A DNA stretch of 64,000 bases from Mya arenaria (GCF_026914265.1 NC_069130.1:46585929-46649928), one strand, 5' to 3'; positions 31,601 through 44,805 are shown, counted from the stretch's first letter. Translations and numbers: made by a program. The notes: generated by a model from the letters alone, not told the origin.

Positions 31601-34600
31601 ACTCATCTTAAAAGAATGTTTTCACTAAGTAGGTCGCTTTATTTTTCATAGCCTTATGATGAATTAATTTAAAAATAAGGACAACATTTTCAAAGGTTCT
31701 TACTAAATCAATTACTTTATTCAACATATCAATGATTCTTCGATTTAATGATTCTTTTTCCAAATACACGAAAATTGAAAAAGCATTTTCTGTTGGTTTT
31801 AGAAATCTTACAGTGAAAATGCTAAAAGGTGCCAGTATTGTTTCCCAAGATTTCTTTAACCGAACCCAAGTAGCAGAAAATGTTTATTTCATTTTCGTGT
31901 ATGTCAAAATTTATTAGTTTTAAATAAAATGTTTCAAATTGGGGGGTTTCATTTGTATCAGTCTAAACGTGGTTTATAATTCAACTGTTAGGAAGGGCTC
32001 ATGAAATGAGAGTGCAAAATAATATAAAACTGTTTTAATTCATATGAAAATATTTGTTTAATAAAAATAATTTAATTTTATTCGAATGATATTTGTCTAT
32101 ATTTACTTTAATTAACATGTTTCACAATTGTTTGTTTAAATATGACACTTGCTTACTTTATATATCAACTACTTATTCAAATAAGTTGCTACATCGATTT
32201 TTCCATATAAATATCAATGTTACAGCGTTCACGGTACCTGGAGTGGCCAACCATCCAACCGGAAGAGATGCCCATTGCAGTGGAGTTGGCGAAGAGGCGT
32301 AATGCGGCTACAGTTGCAGTCAGGTTTGCGTAAGGTTATGTGGACAACTTCATCAACAAAGATATGTATTATTTCCCTCACTTTTTTATATAAGTATTGG
32401 TTTGCAGTATTTGGCTCAGCATATTTTTTTAAACAAATCATCTTAAAAGAATATTTTCATTAAGTAGGTCGCTTTATATTTCATAGCCTTATGGTGAATT
32501 AATTAAAATATAGACACCATTTTTAAAGGTTCTTATTAATTGAATTATTTTATTTAACATATCAATGATTCTTGCAATAAATGATGCTTTTTTCCAAATA
32601 CACGAAAATTGAAAAAGCATTTTCTGCTGGTTTTAGAAATCTTACAGTGAAAATGCTAAAAGGTGCCAGCATCCTTTCCCAAGATTTCTTTAACCTAACT
32701 GGAATAGCAGAAAATGTTTATTTCATTTTCGTGTATGTCAAAATTTATTAGTTTTAAATGAAATGTTTCAAATTGGAGGGATTTCATTTGTAGGAGTCTA
32801 AACGTGGTTTATAATTCAACTGTTAGGAAGGGCTCATGAAATAAGAGTGCAAAACAATATAAAACTGTTTTAATTCATATGAAAATATTTGTTTATTAAT
32901 GAAAATAATTCAATTTAATTCAAACTATATTTGTCTATAACTACTTTAATTCACATTTTTAACAATTGCTTATTCAATTATGACACTTACATACTTTATA
33001 TATCAACTACTTATTGAAATAAGTTACTGCATCGGGTTTTCCATATAAATATCAATGTTACAGCGTTCACGGTACCTGAAGTGGCCAACCATCCAACCGG
33101 AAGAGATGCCCATTGCAGTGGAGTTGGCGAATAGGCGTAATGCGGCTACAATTGCAGTCAGGTTTGCGTAAGGTTATGTGGACAACTTCATCAACAAAGA
33201 TATGTATTATTTTGCTCACTTTTTGTATAGGTTCATGTTTGCACTATTTGGCTCAGCATTTTTTAAACAACTCATCTTAAAAGAATGTTTTCACTAAGTA
33301 GGTCGCTTTATTTTACATAGCCTTATGATGAATTAATTAAAAAATAAGGACATTTTCAAAGGTTCTTACTAAATCAATTATTTTATTAAACATATCAATG
33401 ATTCTTCGATTTAATGATTCTTTTTCCAAATACACGAAAATTGAAATAGCATTTTCTGTTGGTTTTAGAAATCTTACAGTGAAAATGCTAAAAGGTGCCA
33501 GTATTGTTTCCCAAGATTTCTTTAACCGAACCCATGTAGCAGAAAATGTTTATTTCATTTTCGTGTATGTCAAAATATAGTAGTTTTAGATAAAAATGTT
33601 TCACATTGGAGGGGATTCCTTTCAATAAGTCTAAACGTGGTTTGTTAATATACTGGTAAAAAGGGCTCATCAAATGAGAATGCAAAACAATATAAAACTG
33701 ATTTAATTCATATGAAAATATTTGTTTAATGAACATAATTTAATTTAATTCGTATAATATTTGTCTATAACTACTTTAATTAAATCACAAGTTTAACAAT
33801 TGCTTATTCAATTATGACACTTGCTTACTTTATATATCAACTACTTATTCAAATAAGTTACTGCATCGGTTTTTCCATATAAATATCAATGTTACAGCGT
33901 CCACGGTACCTGGAGTGGCAAACCATCCAACTGGAAGTGATGCCCTTTGCAGTGGAGTTGGCGAAGAGGCGTAATGCGGCTACAGTTGCAGTCAGGTTTG
34001 CGTAAGGTTATGTGGACAACTTCATCAACAAAGATATGTATTATTTCCCTCACTTTTTTTATATAAGTTTTGGTTTGCACTATTTGGCTCAGCATTATTT
34101 TTTAAACAAATCATCTTAAGAGAATATTTTCATTAAGTAGGTCACTTTATTTTTCATAGCCTTATGGTGAATTAATTAAAATATAAGGACAACATTTTCA
34201 AAGGTTCTTACTAAATCAATTATTTTATTCAACATATTAATGATTCTTCGATTTAATAATTTTTTTTCCAAACACACGAAAATTGAAAAAGCATTTTCTG
34301 TTGGTTTTAGAAATCTTACAGTGAAAATGCTAAAAGGTGCCAGCATCCTTTCCCAAGATTTCTTTAACCGAACCCAAGTAGCAGAAAATGTTTATTTCAT
34401 TTTCGTGTATGTCAAAATTTATTAGTTTTAAATGAAATGTTTCAAATTGGATGGGTTTCATTTGTATAAGTCTAAACGTGGATTATAATCAAACTGTTAG
34501 GAAGGGCTCATGAAATAAGAGTGCAAAATAATATAAAACTGATTTAATTCATATGAAAATATTTGTTTAATAAAAATAATTTAATTTTATTCGAATGATA

Positions 34601-37600
34601 TTTGTCTATATTTACTTTAATTAACATGTTTCACAATTGTTTGTTTAAATATGACACTTGCTCACTTTATATATCAACTACTTATTGAAATAAGTTGCTA
34701 CATCGATTTTTCCATATAAATCTCAATGTTACAGCGTTCACGGTACCTGGAGTGGCCAACCATCCAACCGGAAGAGATGCCCATTGCAGTGGAGTTTGCG
34801 GAGAGGCGTAATGCGGCTACAGTTGCAGTCAGTTTTGCGTAAGGTTATGTGGACATATTCATCAACAAAGATATGTATTATTTTCCTCACTTTTTGTATA
34901 GGTTTGTTTGCACTATTTGGCTCAGCATTTTTAAACAACTCATCTTAAAAGAATGTTTTCACTAAGTAGGTCACTTTATTTTACATAGCCTTATGATGAA
35001 TTACTTAAAAAATAAGGACAACATTTTCAAAGGTTCTTACTAAATCAATTATTTTATTAAACATATCAATGATTCTTCGATTTAACGATTGTTTTTCCAA
35101 ATACACGAAAATTGAAAAAGAATTTTCTGTTGGTTTTAGAAATCTTACAGTGAAAATGCTAAAAGGTGCCAGCATCCTTTCCCAAGATTTCTTTAACCGA
35201 ACCCATGTAGCAGAAAATGTTTATTTCATTTTCGTGTATGTCAAAATTTATTAGTTTTAAATAAAATGTTTCAAATTGGAGGGATTTCATTTGTAGGAGT
35301 CTAAACGTGGTTTATAATTCAACTGTTAGGAAGGGCTCATGAAATAAGAGTGCAAAACAATATAAAACTGATTTAATTCATATGAAAATATTTGTTTATT
35401 AATGAAAATAATTCAATTTAATTCAAACGATATTTGTCTATAACTACTTTAATTCACATTTTTAACAATTGCTTATTCAATTATGACACTTACATACTTT
35501 ATATATCAACTACTTATTGAAATAAGTTACTGCATCGGGTTTTCCATATAAATATCAATGTTACAGCGTTCACGGTACCTGAAGTGGCCAACCATCCAAC
35601 CGGAAGAGATGCCCATTGCAGTGGAGTTGGCGAAGAGGCGTAATGCGGCTACAGTTGCAGTCAGGTTTGCGTAAGGTTATGTGGACAACTTCATCAACAA
35701 AGATATGTATTATTTTCCTCACTTTTTGTATAGGTTTATGTTTGCACTATTTGGCTCAGCTTTATTTATACAACTCATCTTAAAAGAATGTTTTCACTAA
35801 GTAGGTCGCTTTATTTTTCATAGCCTTATGATGAATTAATTTAAAAATAAGGACAACATTTTCAAAGGTTCTTACTAAATCAATTACTTTATTCAACATA
35901 TCAATGATTCTTCGATTTAATGATTCTTTTTCCAAATACACGAAAATTGAAATAACATTTTCTATTGGTTTTAGAAAACTTACAGTGAAAATGCTAAAAG
36001 GTGCCAGTATTGTTTCCCAAGATTTCTTTAACCGAACCCATGTAGCAGAAAATGTTTATTTCATTTTCGTGTATGTCAAAATGTAGTAGTTTTAGATAAA
36101 AATGTTTCACATTGAAGGGGTTTCCTTTCAATAAGTCTAAGCGTGGTTTGGTAATATACTGGTAAAAAGGGCTCATGAAATGAGAATGCAAAACAATTTA
36201 AAACTGATTTAATTCATATGAAAATATTTGTTTAATGAACATAATTTAGTTGGAATAATATTTGTCTATAACTACTTTAATTTAATCACAAGTTTAACAA
36301 TTGCTTATTTAATTATGACACGTGCTTACTTTATAGATCAACTACTTATTCAAATAAGTTACTGCATCGGTTTTTCCATATAAATATCAATGTTACAACG
36401 TCCACGGTACCTGGAGTGGCCAACCATCCAACTGGAAGTGATGCCCTTTGCAGTGGAGTTGGCGAAGAGGCGTAGTGCGGCTACAGTTGCAGTCAGGTTT
36501 ACGTAAGATTATGTGGACAACTTCATCAACAAAGATATGTATTATTTCCCTCACTTTTTATATAAGTTTTGGTTTGCACTATTTGGCTCAGCATTATTTT
36601 TTAAACAAATCATCTTAAAATAATATTTTCATTAAGTAGGTCACTTTATATTTCATAGCCTTATGGTGAATTAATTAAAATATAGACACCATTTTTAAAG
36701 GTTCTTATTAAATGAATTATTTTATTTAACATATCAATGATTCTTGCAATAAAAGATGCTTTTTTCCAAATACACGAAAATTGAAAAAGCATTTTCTGCT
36801 GGTTTTAGAAATCTTACAGTGAAAATGCTAAAAGGTGCCAGCATCCTTTCCCAAGATTTCTTTAACCGAACCCATGTAGCAGAAAATGTTTATTTCATTT
36901 TCGTGTATGTCAAAATATAGTAGTTTTACATAAAATGTTTCAAATTGGAGGGATTTCATTTGTAGGAGTCTAAACGTGGTTTATAATTCAACTGTTAGGA
37001 AGGGCTCATGAAATAAGAGTGCAAAACAATATAAAACTGTTTTAATTCATATGAAAATATTTGTTTAATGAACATAATTTAATTTAATTCGAATAATATT
37101 TGTCTATAACTACTTTAATTAAATCACAAGTTTAACAATTGCTTATTCAATTATGACACTTGCTTACTTTATATATCAACTACTTATTCAAATAAGTTAC
37201 TGCATCGGTTTTTCCATATAAATATCAATGTTACAGCGTCCACGGTACCTGGAGTGGCAAACCATCCAACTGGAAGTGATGCCCTTTGCAGTGGAGTTGG
37301 CGAAGAGGCGTAATGCGGCTACAGTTGCAGTCAGGTTTGCGTAAGGTTATGTGGACAACTTCATCAACAAAGATATGTATTATTTCCCTCACTTTTTTAT
37401 ATAAGTTTTGGTTTGCACTATTTGGCTCAGCATTATTTTTTAAACAAATCATCTTAAGAGAATATTTTCATTAAGTAGGTCACTTTATTTTTCATAGCCT
37501 TATGGTGAATTAATTAAAATATAAGGACAACATTTTCAAAGGTTCTTACTAAATCAATTATTTTATTCAACATATTAATGATTCTTCGATTTAATGATTT

Positions 37601-40600
37601 TTTTTCCAAATACACGAAAATTGAAAAAGCATTTTCTGTTGGTTTTTGAAATCTTACAGTGAAAATGCTAAAAGGTGCCAGCATCCTTTCCCAAGATTTC
37701 TTTAACCGAACCCAAGTAGCAGAAAATGTTTATTTCATTTTCGTGTATGTCAAAATTTATTAGTTTTAAATGAAATGTTTCAAATTGGATGGGTTTCATT
37801 TGTATAAGTCTAAACGTGGATTATAATCAAACTGTTAGGAAGGGCTCATGAAATAAGAGTGCAAAATAATATAAAACTGATTTAATTCATATGAAAATAT
37901 TTGTTTTATGAAAATAATTAAATTTTATTCGAATGATATTTGTCTATATTTACTTTAATTAACATGTTTCACAATTGTTTGTTTAAATATGACACTTGCT
38001 CACTTTATATATCAACTACTTATTCAAATAAGTTGCTACATCGATTTTTCCATATAAATATCAATGTTACAGCGTTCACGGTACCTGGAGTGGCCAACCA
38101 TCCAACCGGAAGAGATGCCCATTGCAGTGGAGTTTGCGGAGAGGCGTAATGCGGCTACAGTTGCAGTCAGTTTTGCGTAAGGTTATGTGGACATATTCAT
38201 CAACAAAGATATGTATTATTTTCCTCACTTTTGTATAGGTTTGTTTGCACTATTTGGCTCAGCATTTTTAAACAACTCATCTTAAAAGAATGTTTTCACT
38301 AAGTAGGTCACTTTATTTTACATTGCCTTATGATGAATTAATTAAAAAATAAGGACAGCATTTTCAAAGGTTCTTACTAAATCAATTATTTTATTAAACA
38401 TATCAATGATTCTTCGATTTAATGATTATTTTTCCAAAAACACGAAAATTGAAAAAGCATTTTCTGTTGGTTTTAGAAATCTTACAGTGAAAATGCTAAA
38501 AGGTGCCAGCATCCTTTCCCAAGATTTCTTTAACCGAACCCAAGTAGCAGAAAATGTTTATTTCATTTTCGTGTATGTCAAAATTTAATATTTTTAAATA
38601 AAATGTTTCCAATTGGAGGGGTTTCATTTGTATAAGTCTAAACGTGGTTAATAATTCAACTGTTAGGAAGGGCTCATGAAATGAAAGTGCAAAACAATAT
38701 AAAACTGATTTAATTCATATGAAAATATTTGTTTAATGAACATAATTTAATTTAATTCGAATAATATTTGTCTATAACTACTTTAATTAAATCACAAGTT
38801 TAACAATTGCTTATTCAATTATGACACTTGCTTACTTTATATATCAACTACTTATTCAAATAAGATACTGCATCGGTTTTTCCATATAAATATCAATGTT
38901 ATAGCGTCCACGGTACCTGGAGTGGCAAACCATCCAACTGGAAGAGATGCCCATTGCAGTGGAGTTTGCGGAGAGGCGTAATGCGGCTACAGTTGCAGTC
39001 AGGTTTGCGTAAGGTTATGTGGACAACTTCATCAACAAAGATATGTATTATTTTCCTCACTTTTTGTATAGGTTTGTTTGCACTATTTGACTCAGCATTT
39101 TTAAACAACTCATCTTAAAAGAATGTTTTCACTAAGTAGGTCACTTAATTTTACATAGCCTTATGATGAATTAATTAAAAAATAAGGACAGCATTTTCAA
39201 AGGTTCTTACTAAATCAATTATTTTATTAAACATATCAATGATTCTTCGATTTAATGATTCTTTTTCCAAATACACGAAAATTGAAATAGGATTTTCTGT
39301 TGGTTTTAGAAATCTTACAGTGAAAATGCTAAAAGGTGCCAGTATTGTTTCCCAAGATTTCTTTAACCGAACCCAAGTAGCAGAAAATGTTTATTTTATT
39401 TTGTTGTATGTCAAAATTTAATATTTTTAAATAAAATGTTTCAAATTGGAGGGGTTTCATTTGTATAAGTCTAAACGTGGATTATAATCAAACTGTTAGG
39501 AATGGTTCATGAAATAAGAGTGCAAAACAATATAAAACTGATTTAATTCATATGAAAATATTTGTTTAATAAAAATAATTTAATTTTATTCGAATGATAT
39601 TTGTCTATATTTACTTTAATTAACATGTTTAACAATTGTTTGTTTTATTATGACACTTGCTTACTTTATATATCAACTACTTATTGAAATAAGTTGCTAC
39701 ATCGATTTTTCCATATAAATATCAATGTTACAGCGTCCACGGTACCTGGAGTGGCCAACCATCCAACCGGAAAAGATGCCCATTGCAGTGGAGTTTGCGG
39801 AGAGGCGTAATGCGGCTACAGTTGCAGTCAGGTTTGCGTATGGTTATGTGGACATATTCATCAACAAATATATGTATTATTTTCCTCACTTTTTGTATAG
39901 GTTTGTTTGCACTATTTGGCTCAGCATTTTTTAAACAACTCATCTTAAATGAAAAATTTTCACTAAGTAGGTCGCTTAATTTTACATAGCTTTGTGATGA
40001 ATTAATTAAAAAATAAGGACAACATTTTCAAAGGTTCTAACTAAAACAATTATTTTATTAAACATATCAATGATTCTTCGATTTAATGATTGTTTTTCCA
40101 AATACACGAAAATTGAAAAAGAATTTTCTGTTGGTTTTAGAAATCTTACAGTGAAAATGCTAAAAGGTGCCAGTATTGTTTCCCAAGATTTCTTTAACCG
40201 AACCCAAGTAGCAGAAAATGTTTATTTCATTTTCGTGTATGTCAAAATTTAATATTTTTGAATAAAATGTTTCAAATTGGATGGGTTTCATTTGTATAAG
40301 TCTAAACGTGGTTAATAATTCAACTGTTAGGAAGGGCTCATGAAATGAGAGTGCAAAACAATATAAAACTGTTTTAATTAATATAAAAATATTTGTTTAA
40401 TGAAAATATATTAATTTAATTCGAATGATATTTGTCTATAACTACTTTAATTAACATGTTTAACAATTGCTTACTTAATTATGACACGTGCTTACTTTAT
40501 ATATCACTACTTATTGAAATAAGTTACTGCATCGGTTTTTCCATATATATATCAATGTTACAGCGATCACGGTACCTGAAGTGGCTAACCATTCAACCGG

Positions 40601-41090
40601 AAGTGATGCCCTTTGCAGTGGAGTTGGCGAAGAGGCGTAATGCGAGTACCGTTGCAGTCAGGTTTGCGTAAGGTTATGTGGACAACTTCATCAACAAAGA
40701 TATGTATTATTTGGTCACTTTTTGTGAAAGTTTTGGTTTGCACTATCTGGTTCAGCATTGTTTTTGAAATAATTCATCTTAAAAGGATGTTTTCACTAAG
40801 TAGGTCAACCGTATATTTCATGGCATTATGATGAATGTATTAAAATATATGTATTACATTTTTAAAGGTTCTTATTAAATCGATTGTTTTTTTATATATA
40901 GCAATGATTCTTCGAATTTATGATTCTTTATTCCAAATACACGAAAATTTAAATGGCATTTTCTATTGGTTTTAGAAATCTTAGTGAAAATGCTAAAAGG
41001 TGCCAGTATTGTTTCCCAAGATTTCTTTAACCGAACTCGAGGAGCAGAAAATACCTATTTCATTTTCTCGTATTTACATATATATACATA
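28632..41090 (+). repeat. Tandem array of about 15 units of roughly 835 bp, each with an exon-like core
   Basis: Cores start at 28916, 29821, 30659, 31395, 32226, 33064, 33899, 34735, 35567, 36399, 37237, 38073, 38905, 39734 and 40564; most spacings are 829-838 bp, with 905 for the first and 736 for the third. A remnant core at 28632 marks a deleted earlier unit. Each core (about 104 bp) begins after TGTTACAG and ends at a GTAAGG-like donor; read from its first base it gives RPRYLKWPTIQPEEMPIAVE and then LAKRRNAATVAVR. The CAG is TAG in the 13th core and CAA in the tenth. Each unit also has a 150-bp hairpin-ended module and AT-rich filler. Two core classes alternate, and the 13th is a mosaic of both, showing exchange between units. 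Coding is not proven. Confidence 0.9.
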
Positions 41091-41240
41091 ATATTGCACA
41101 TTGAAGGGGCTTAGTTTTATACTTTTATTAGCTTTTAAATTCACATGGTTATCATTTGTTTATTTGATGATGAAACTTGATTTAATTATATATTAAATGG
41201 GGTTTTTTAATATGAGTGCCTACGTTAGTTTAATATTTCA

Positions 41241-41321
41241 GCGTGTGTCCCACCATCCGGCGAATCGACGCCCCATGCATTAAGCTTTGGATGACATTAC
41301 GTATGGTACTTAGAGAGGAGC
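41241..41321 (+). other. Exon-like segment downstream of the array
   Basis: AATATTTCAG precedes CGTGTGTCCCACCATCCGGC, and the segment ends GAGGAGCAG followed by GTGAGCATTG, so both splice signals are good. The start weakly recalls the array cores. Length is 81-82 bp; no convincing open frame identifies a product. The donor matches the one at 28390 in sequence (CAG then GTGAGCA). Confidence 0.4.
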
Positions 41322-41394
41322 AGGTGAGCATTGTGTTTAAAACTTGAGTTTGAAATAAATGATATAAAAATGATTTGGTTATACAATGTACATG

Positions 41395-41960
41395 GTCAAT
41401 TGTAATTTTGATGAAAAATGCTTACAATCACTGTACAGGGGGTACTAGTGTTATTGATTTTCAATTCGGTCTTGCAAAATGATCGTATTGTTTCTAGCTT
41501 GACCTTTCGAAGAATAAGGGGGATATACTTATCGTTTAAGCATTTTTGTCAGCGCTCATACTTTACAGCGTTGTGTCAAACCATCACACAATTAGGTTAC
41601 ATACCTCAATATCATATTAAATACAAATTATGATCCATAACAGACTTAGGGTACTTGTGTTTGTTTTGTGTACAGTTCTTTTTTGTTGATTTTTAAGGGA
41701 AGTTGGGATTTTCACATAACTTTTATACTTTCCATTCAGTTGACTTGATACAATTGTTTACGTCCATCAAACAATAACATTACATACCTCCTTGTTATAG
41801 ACTTAGAAACTTTGAGTTTTTACTCAGATATGAAATGGCGTTCATTCAATGTTTTTCATTCTTAACAGTTGTACATGGCCATCTAACAATAAGATTACAT
41901 AATTCCATAGTACCCTTAATACAAACTATTACCCTTGATCGACTTTATTTTTAATGATGC
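41395..41960 (+). repeat. Old copies of a GGGAAGTTGGGATTTTCAC-type dispersed repeat
   Basis: Two to three decayed units of the same family found at 52490-53275 are recognisable by the order of motifs: TTGGGATTTTCAC, TTGACTTGATACAATTG, CCATCAAACAATAACATTAC, ATACCTCC. Non-coding. Confidence 0.55.
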
Positions 41961-42013
41961 TGGTGATTTTTTAACTTAACCCTCACTTGACCCATATGTG
42001 GTTCAATATTTCA

Positions 42014-42110
42014 GTGTCCAGGGAACTGGAAGTGTCCAACCTTACAACTCGAACTCGAAGTGATACCTCTTGCAACCTGAACGATGTTCCATCAGTGGGA
42101 TTTGCAATGG
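42014..42110 (+). other. Diverged exon-like core downstream of the array
   Basis: AATATTTCAG precedes TGTCCAGGGAACTGGAAGTG, which aligns with the array core (CGTCCACGGTACCTGGAGTG). It continues with CCAACCTTACAACTCG..GAAGTGATACCTCTTGCA, and a GTACGA donor-like site follows at 42111. The 25-codon stretch that matches the array frame ends in a stop, so if coding, it is not read the same way. Confidence 0.5.
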
Positions 42111-42824
42111 TACGAATTGATCAAAACATTGCTTGAATGAATTTTAGAATTTGAATAAAGATAATTTTTAATGGAAATATCATAATTGAAATATATTGTT
42201 CGTTCGAATGGCATAATATTAAAGTTAATGATTAAAATTATGATAAAGATGGTTAAAACGATAATGGTGGTGTTGTTGGTGCTGACCATCAAGATTTTGT
42301 CATCAAGACACCTAAACATGATTGATAGTTTGTTGTTGAATACAATTTCAGCCCGAAGGCGGCTCATACCTGTCTTCCATTAAGCACTTTTACCATGGGT
42401 GACAACTTAGTGATGACACAATGGATAACACCTCACTGATGACACAATGGCTTGGTTGCTAAACTGGATCAGGCCTTTTCGCGGGAAACACAATGGAAAA
42501 TGAAATAATCAATACATTGATGCTTTAATTTTCGGCCTTGTGTCGATCGATAAGACTTACTTTTATGTGACATCCTTATATTGATGAGACATTTTAATTG
42601 TTATGTTACATGCTTATACTGAAGTGACTTTCATATGTTGATATGACATTCTTAGTTGATGTGACATTCTAATGTTATGTGAATACTTATATTAATGTGA
42701 CATTAGTATATTGATGTGACATTCTTATATCGATGTGACATTCAGGTGTTGATGTGACATTCTTATATCGATGTGACGTTCTTATATTGATATGACATTC
42801 TTATAGTGAAGTGACGTTCTTATG

Positions 42825-43317
42825 TTAAAGGGACTGTACACCAGATTGGCATCAAAAAACATTTTTTCTTTAACGAATCTAGGACAATTATTTAGTAAAA
42901 TGTTTTACTCGTTGATATCATTATTGTAAAAAAGATTACCAAAATTTAAAAAAAAAATGTGGCGAAGATCGGGTTCGAACCGGTGTCGCCAAAATTGCAG
43001 TCCAGCGTCGTATCCACTGAGCTACGAAGGCTAACTTTAATCTCGTGATATAATATAGACCTAACTCGGTAATATCACGTGATAGCATCGACTAGCCAAT
43101 CACGAATAAGGAATTAATTCTACTAGGTAGACATACCCAGTATTATTTTTAATGGAAAAGTACGAAAACACTGCGAAAAAAAAAATTTATGAAATATGTG
43201 GAACTTCAGTTACTAAGTTTCAATGCATTCAACACATCGATACCCTGAGTATGTCAGTTTTCGACATTTTTCTTTCTTTTTTTCGCTATTTCATCATACG
43301 GAGTACAGTCCCTTTAA
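42825..43317. mobile_element. Inverted-repeat element with TTAAAGGGACTGTACACC ends and an internal tRNA-like sequence
   Basis: The ends are TTAAAGGGACTGTACACC and GGAGTACAGTCCCTTTAA. The interior holds a tRNA-like stretch on the minus strand (42960-43031). No transposase is present. It resembles the element at 6684-7124 in its ends (TTAAAGGGACTAGACACC). Confidence 0.75.
42960..43031 (-). other. tRNA-like sequence (tRNA-derived, probably not functional)
   Basis: On the minus strand it begins GCCTTCGTAGCTCAGTGGAT (A-box) and carries GGTTCGAACC (B-box) near the 3' end, followed by a CCA-like terminus. The anticodon-loop position reads CTGCAAT, which would be GCA (Cys). The 5' and 3' ends do not pair as an acceptor stem, so this is a tRNA-derived relic inside a mobile element, not a tRNA gene. 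Confidence 0.65.
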
Positions 43318-43375
43318 TGGTTCAACCATACATTGATGTAACCTTCTAATTGTGATGTGACATTCTTCCATTGTA

Positions 43376-44430
43376 AGTTTAACAGTAAGTAATCGCGCGA
43401 GTTCATTAAGATACAGGTGTAAATTGTTATGTTGTCATTCAACTTCATGCTGTTTTCACCCTTTTATATTGGATGGCAAATCAGTTCTAGTCTTGACTTG
43501 TAACAGCGACGTTGATTTCATTCAAATTCGAAAAAGGATGTTTGTATACCTGTTTGATATGTGTTTATACATACATGCATGTCCGGATGGATTCCGTAGT
43601 TCCTATATTCTGAGGAATGAATTAGGGGTTATCTGTTTTAGTTAAGCCCTACGTGCATCGCTACGGTAACACGTTTAATCCACCGGGTGTTTTGCGTGGG
43701 CGGCTGTCATTCCTATGAAGGATATATGATCAAATCTGTATCACCGTTAGAAAGAATTAATAGGCGAAATTAAGACCCTTTGCAACTTTGTTTATTGTTG
43801 ACGCCTGGTAGTATACAGATTTGATCAGGGCATGTGCCGGAGGGGCCGGCAACATTGAGACAGAATGGAACAGTATGTTCGAGCTTTACAGTGTTGTTAA
43901 AGTATTTATGTAGAGAATTTGCTTTAAAAGAAAATTGTTTGTATGCGTGTGTGTGTGTACCACACTGCTCCAACATGTGTCAAAATAAATATCGAACTCT
44001 TGCCCCATGCAAACATATGTTTGTCTTTTTTGCGGAGGGACGTTAAAATTATCTTTTACAGTATTGTATTGTATCAAACTCAGTTCATTATGTTTAAACT
44101 TAAAAAAATTTAAAATATTTTCTTCGTTATGTTTAATTCTTTGACGAACTAATATCAGTTTGTGGGAATACCCAGTTACGGTATTGAGTAAGGTCCAAAT
44201 GTGAATTGGTTACCCTACAGGAGAGGTGTTTGCGTGCAACCACTATAACCATCATAAATTTTGACTGATAAACCTTTAACGGCTTACTAAATAATGCATT
44301 TATTTGGAAATAAAAATGTAATATAATACAGTATAGGTTATTTTTGAATTTTGTCAAATCTCATTTTATGTTTATGGCAATGTATTATATTGATTATATA
44401 CATGTTCAAGTATGTATAAAATATAATTTT
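43376..44430. other. No gene recognised
   Basis: A short inverted repeat (ATGATCAAATCTGTAT near 43727 and ATACAGATTTGATCA near 43812) flanks about 70 bp. Otherwise AT-rich sequence with short unrecognised frames. Confidence 0.4.
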
Positions 44431-44436
44431 GGCTAG

Positions 44437-44805
44437 TTGAAAAAAAAAATTGTGACTTTAATGAGCCTTTGTCATCAAGCCACTGTGCTCCTTAGCGGTC
44501 ACACCCGGCTAAAAGATCACTGGTCAAAACAGACACCAGACCAAATAGACAACTGTTGCAGTGTCTGCCAAGTTCCTGAAACCGTAGACCACTTCATATT
44601 CTACTGTAAAAAGTACGATGAAGCTAGAAGCTAGAAGCGGACTAGAAGAAAGAACATTGCAAATACTATACAGACATTGCATACCCAATGCAGCAATTAC
44701 GTTGGGGTTACTAGCGGGTGAAATAGAAGAAATAACGAAAAGTGCGAAAGAAGAGCTGATGGATTCATTAAGCTTATATCTGTCAGCAACAAACAGGCTA
44801 TAAAT
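44437..44805 (+). mobile_element. LINE remnant: C-terminal end of ORF2
   Basis: The frame from about 44455 reads LLSGHTRLKDHW and CCSVCQVPETVDHFIFYCKK, the terminal CCHC-type motif (C..C....H....C) found after reverse transcriptase in Jockey/I-like and CR1-like elements. A 7-bp direct duplication in GAAGCTAGAAGCTAGAAG at about 44619-44636 shifts the frame; the C-terminal portion continues in another frame to the stop at 44803. The element is 5'-truncated and ends in an A/T-rich tail. Confidence 0.7.

Larger units (their letters stand above)
42545..43375 (+). repeat. 19-bp tandem repeat split by an inverted-repeat element
   Basis: Units of TGACATTCTTATATCGATG occur every 19 bp or so from about 42570 to 42824. 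Two or three more follow at 43318-43375, after the element at 42825-43317, so the element inserted into the array. Confidence 0.75.

Noticed and set aside
29326-40252. Sixty-codon frame repeated in most array units (FRNLTVKMLKGASI)
   Set aside because: It lies across the hairpin-ended module, so its arms are fixed by the inverted repeat. Conservation follows that of the unit, and there is no start context or splice support. I keep the module, not the frame, as the notable item.
42960-43031. Functional tRNA gene
   Set aside because: The acceptor ends do not pair and the sequence sits inside an inverted-repeat element.
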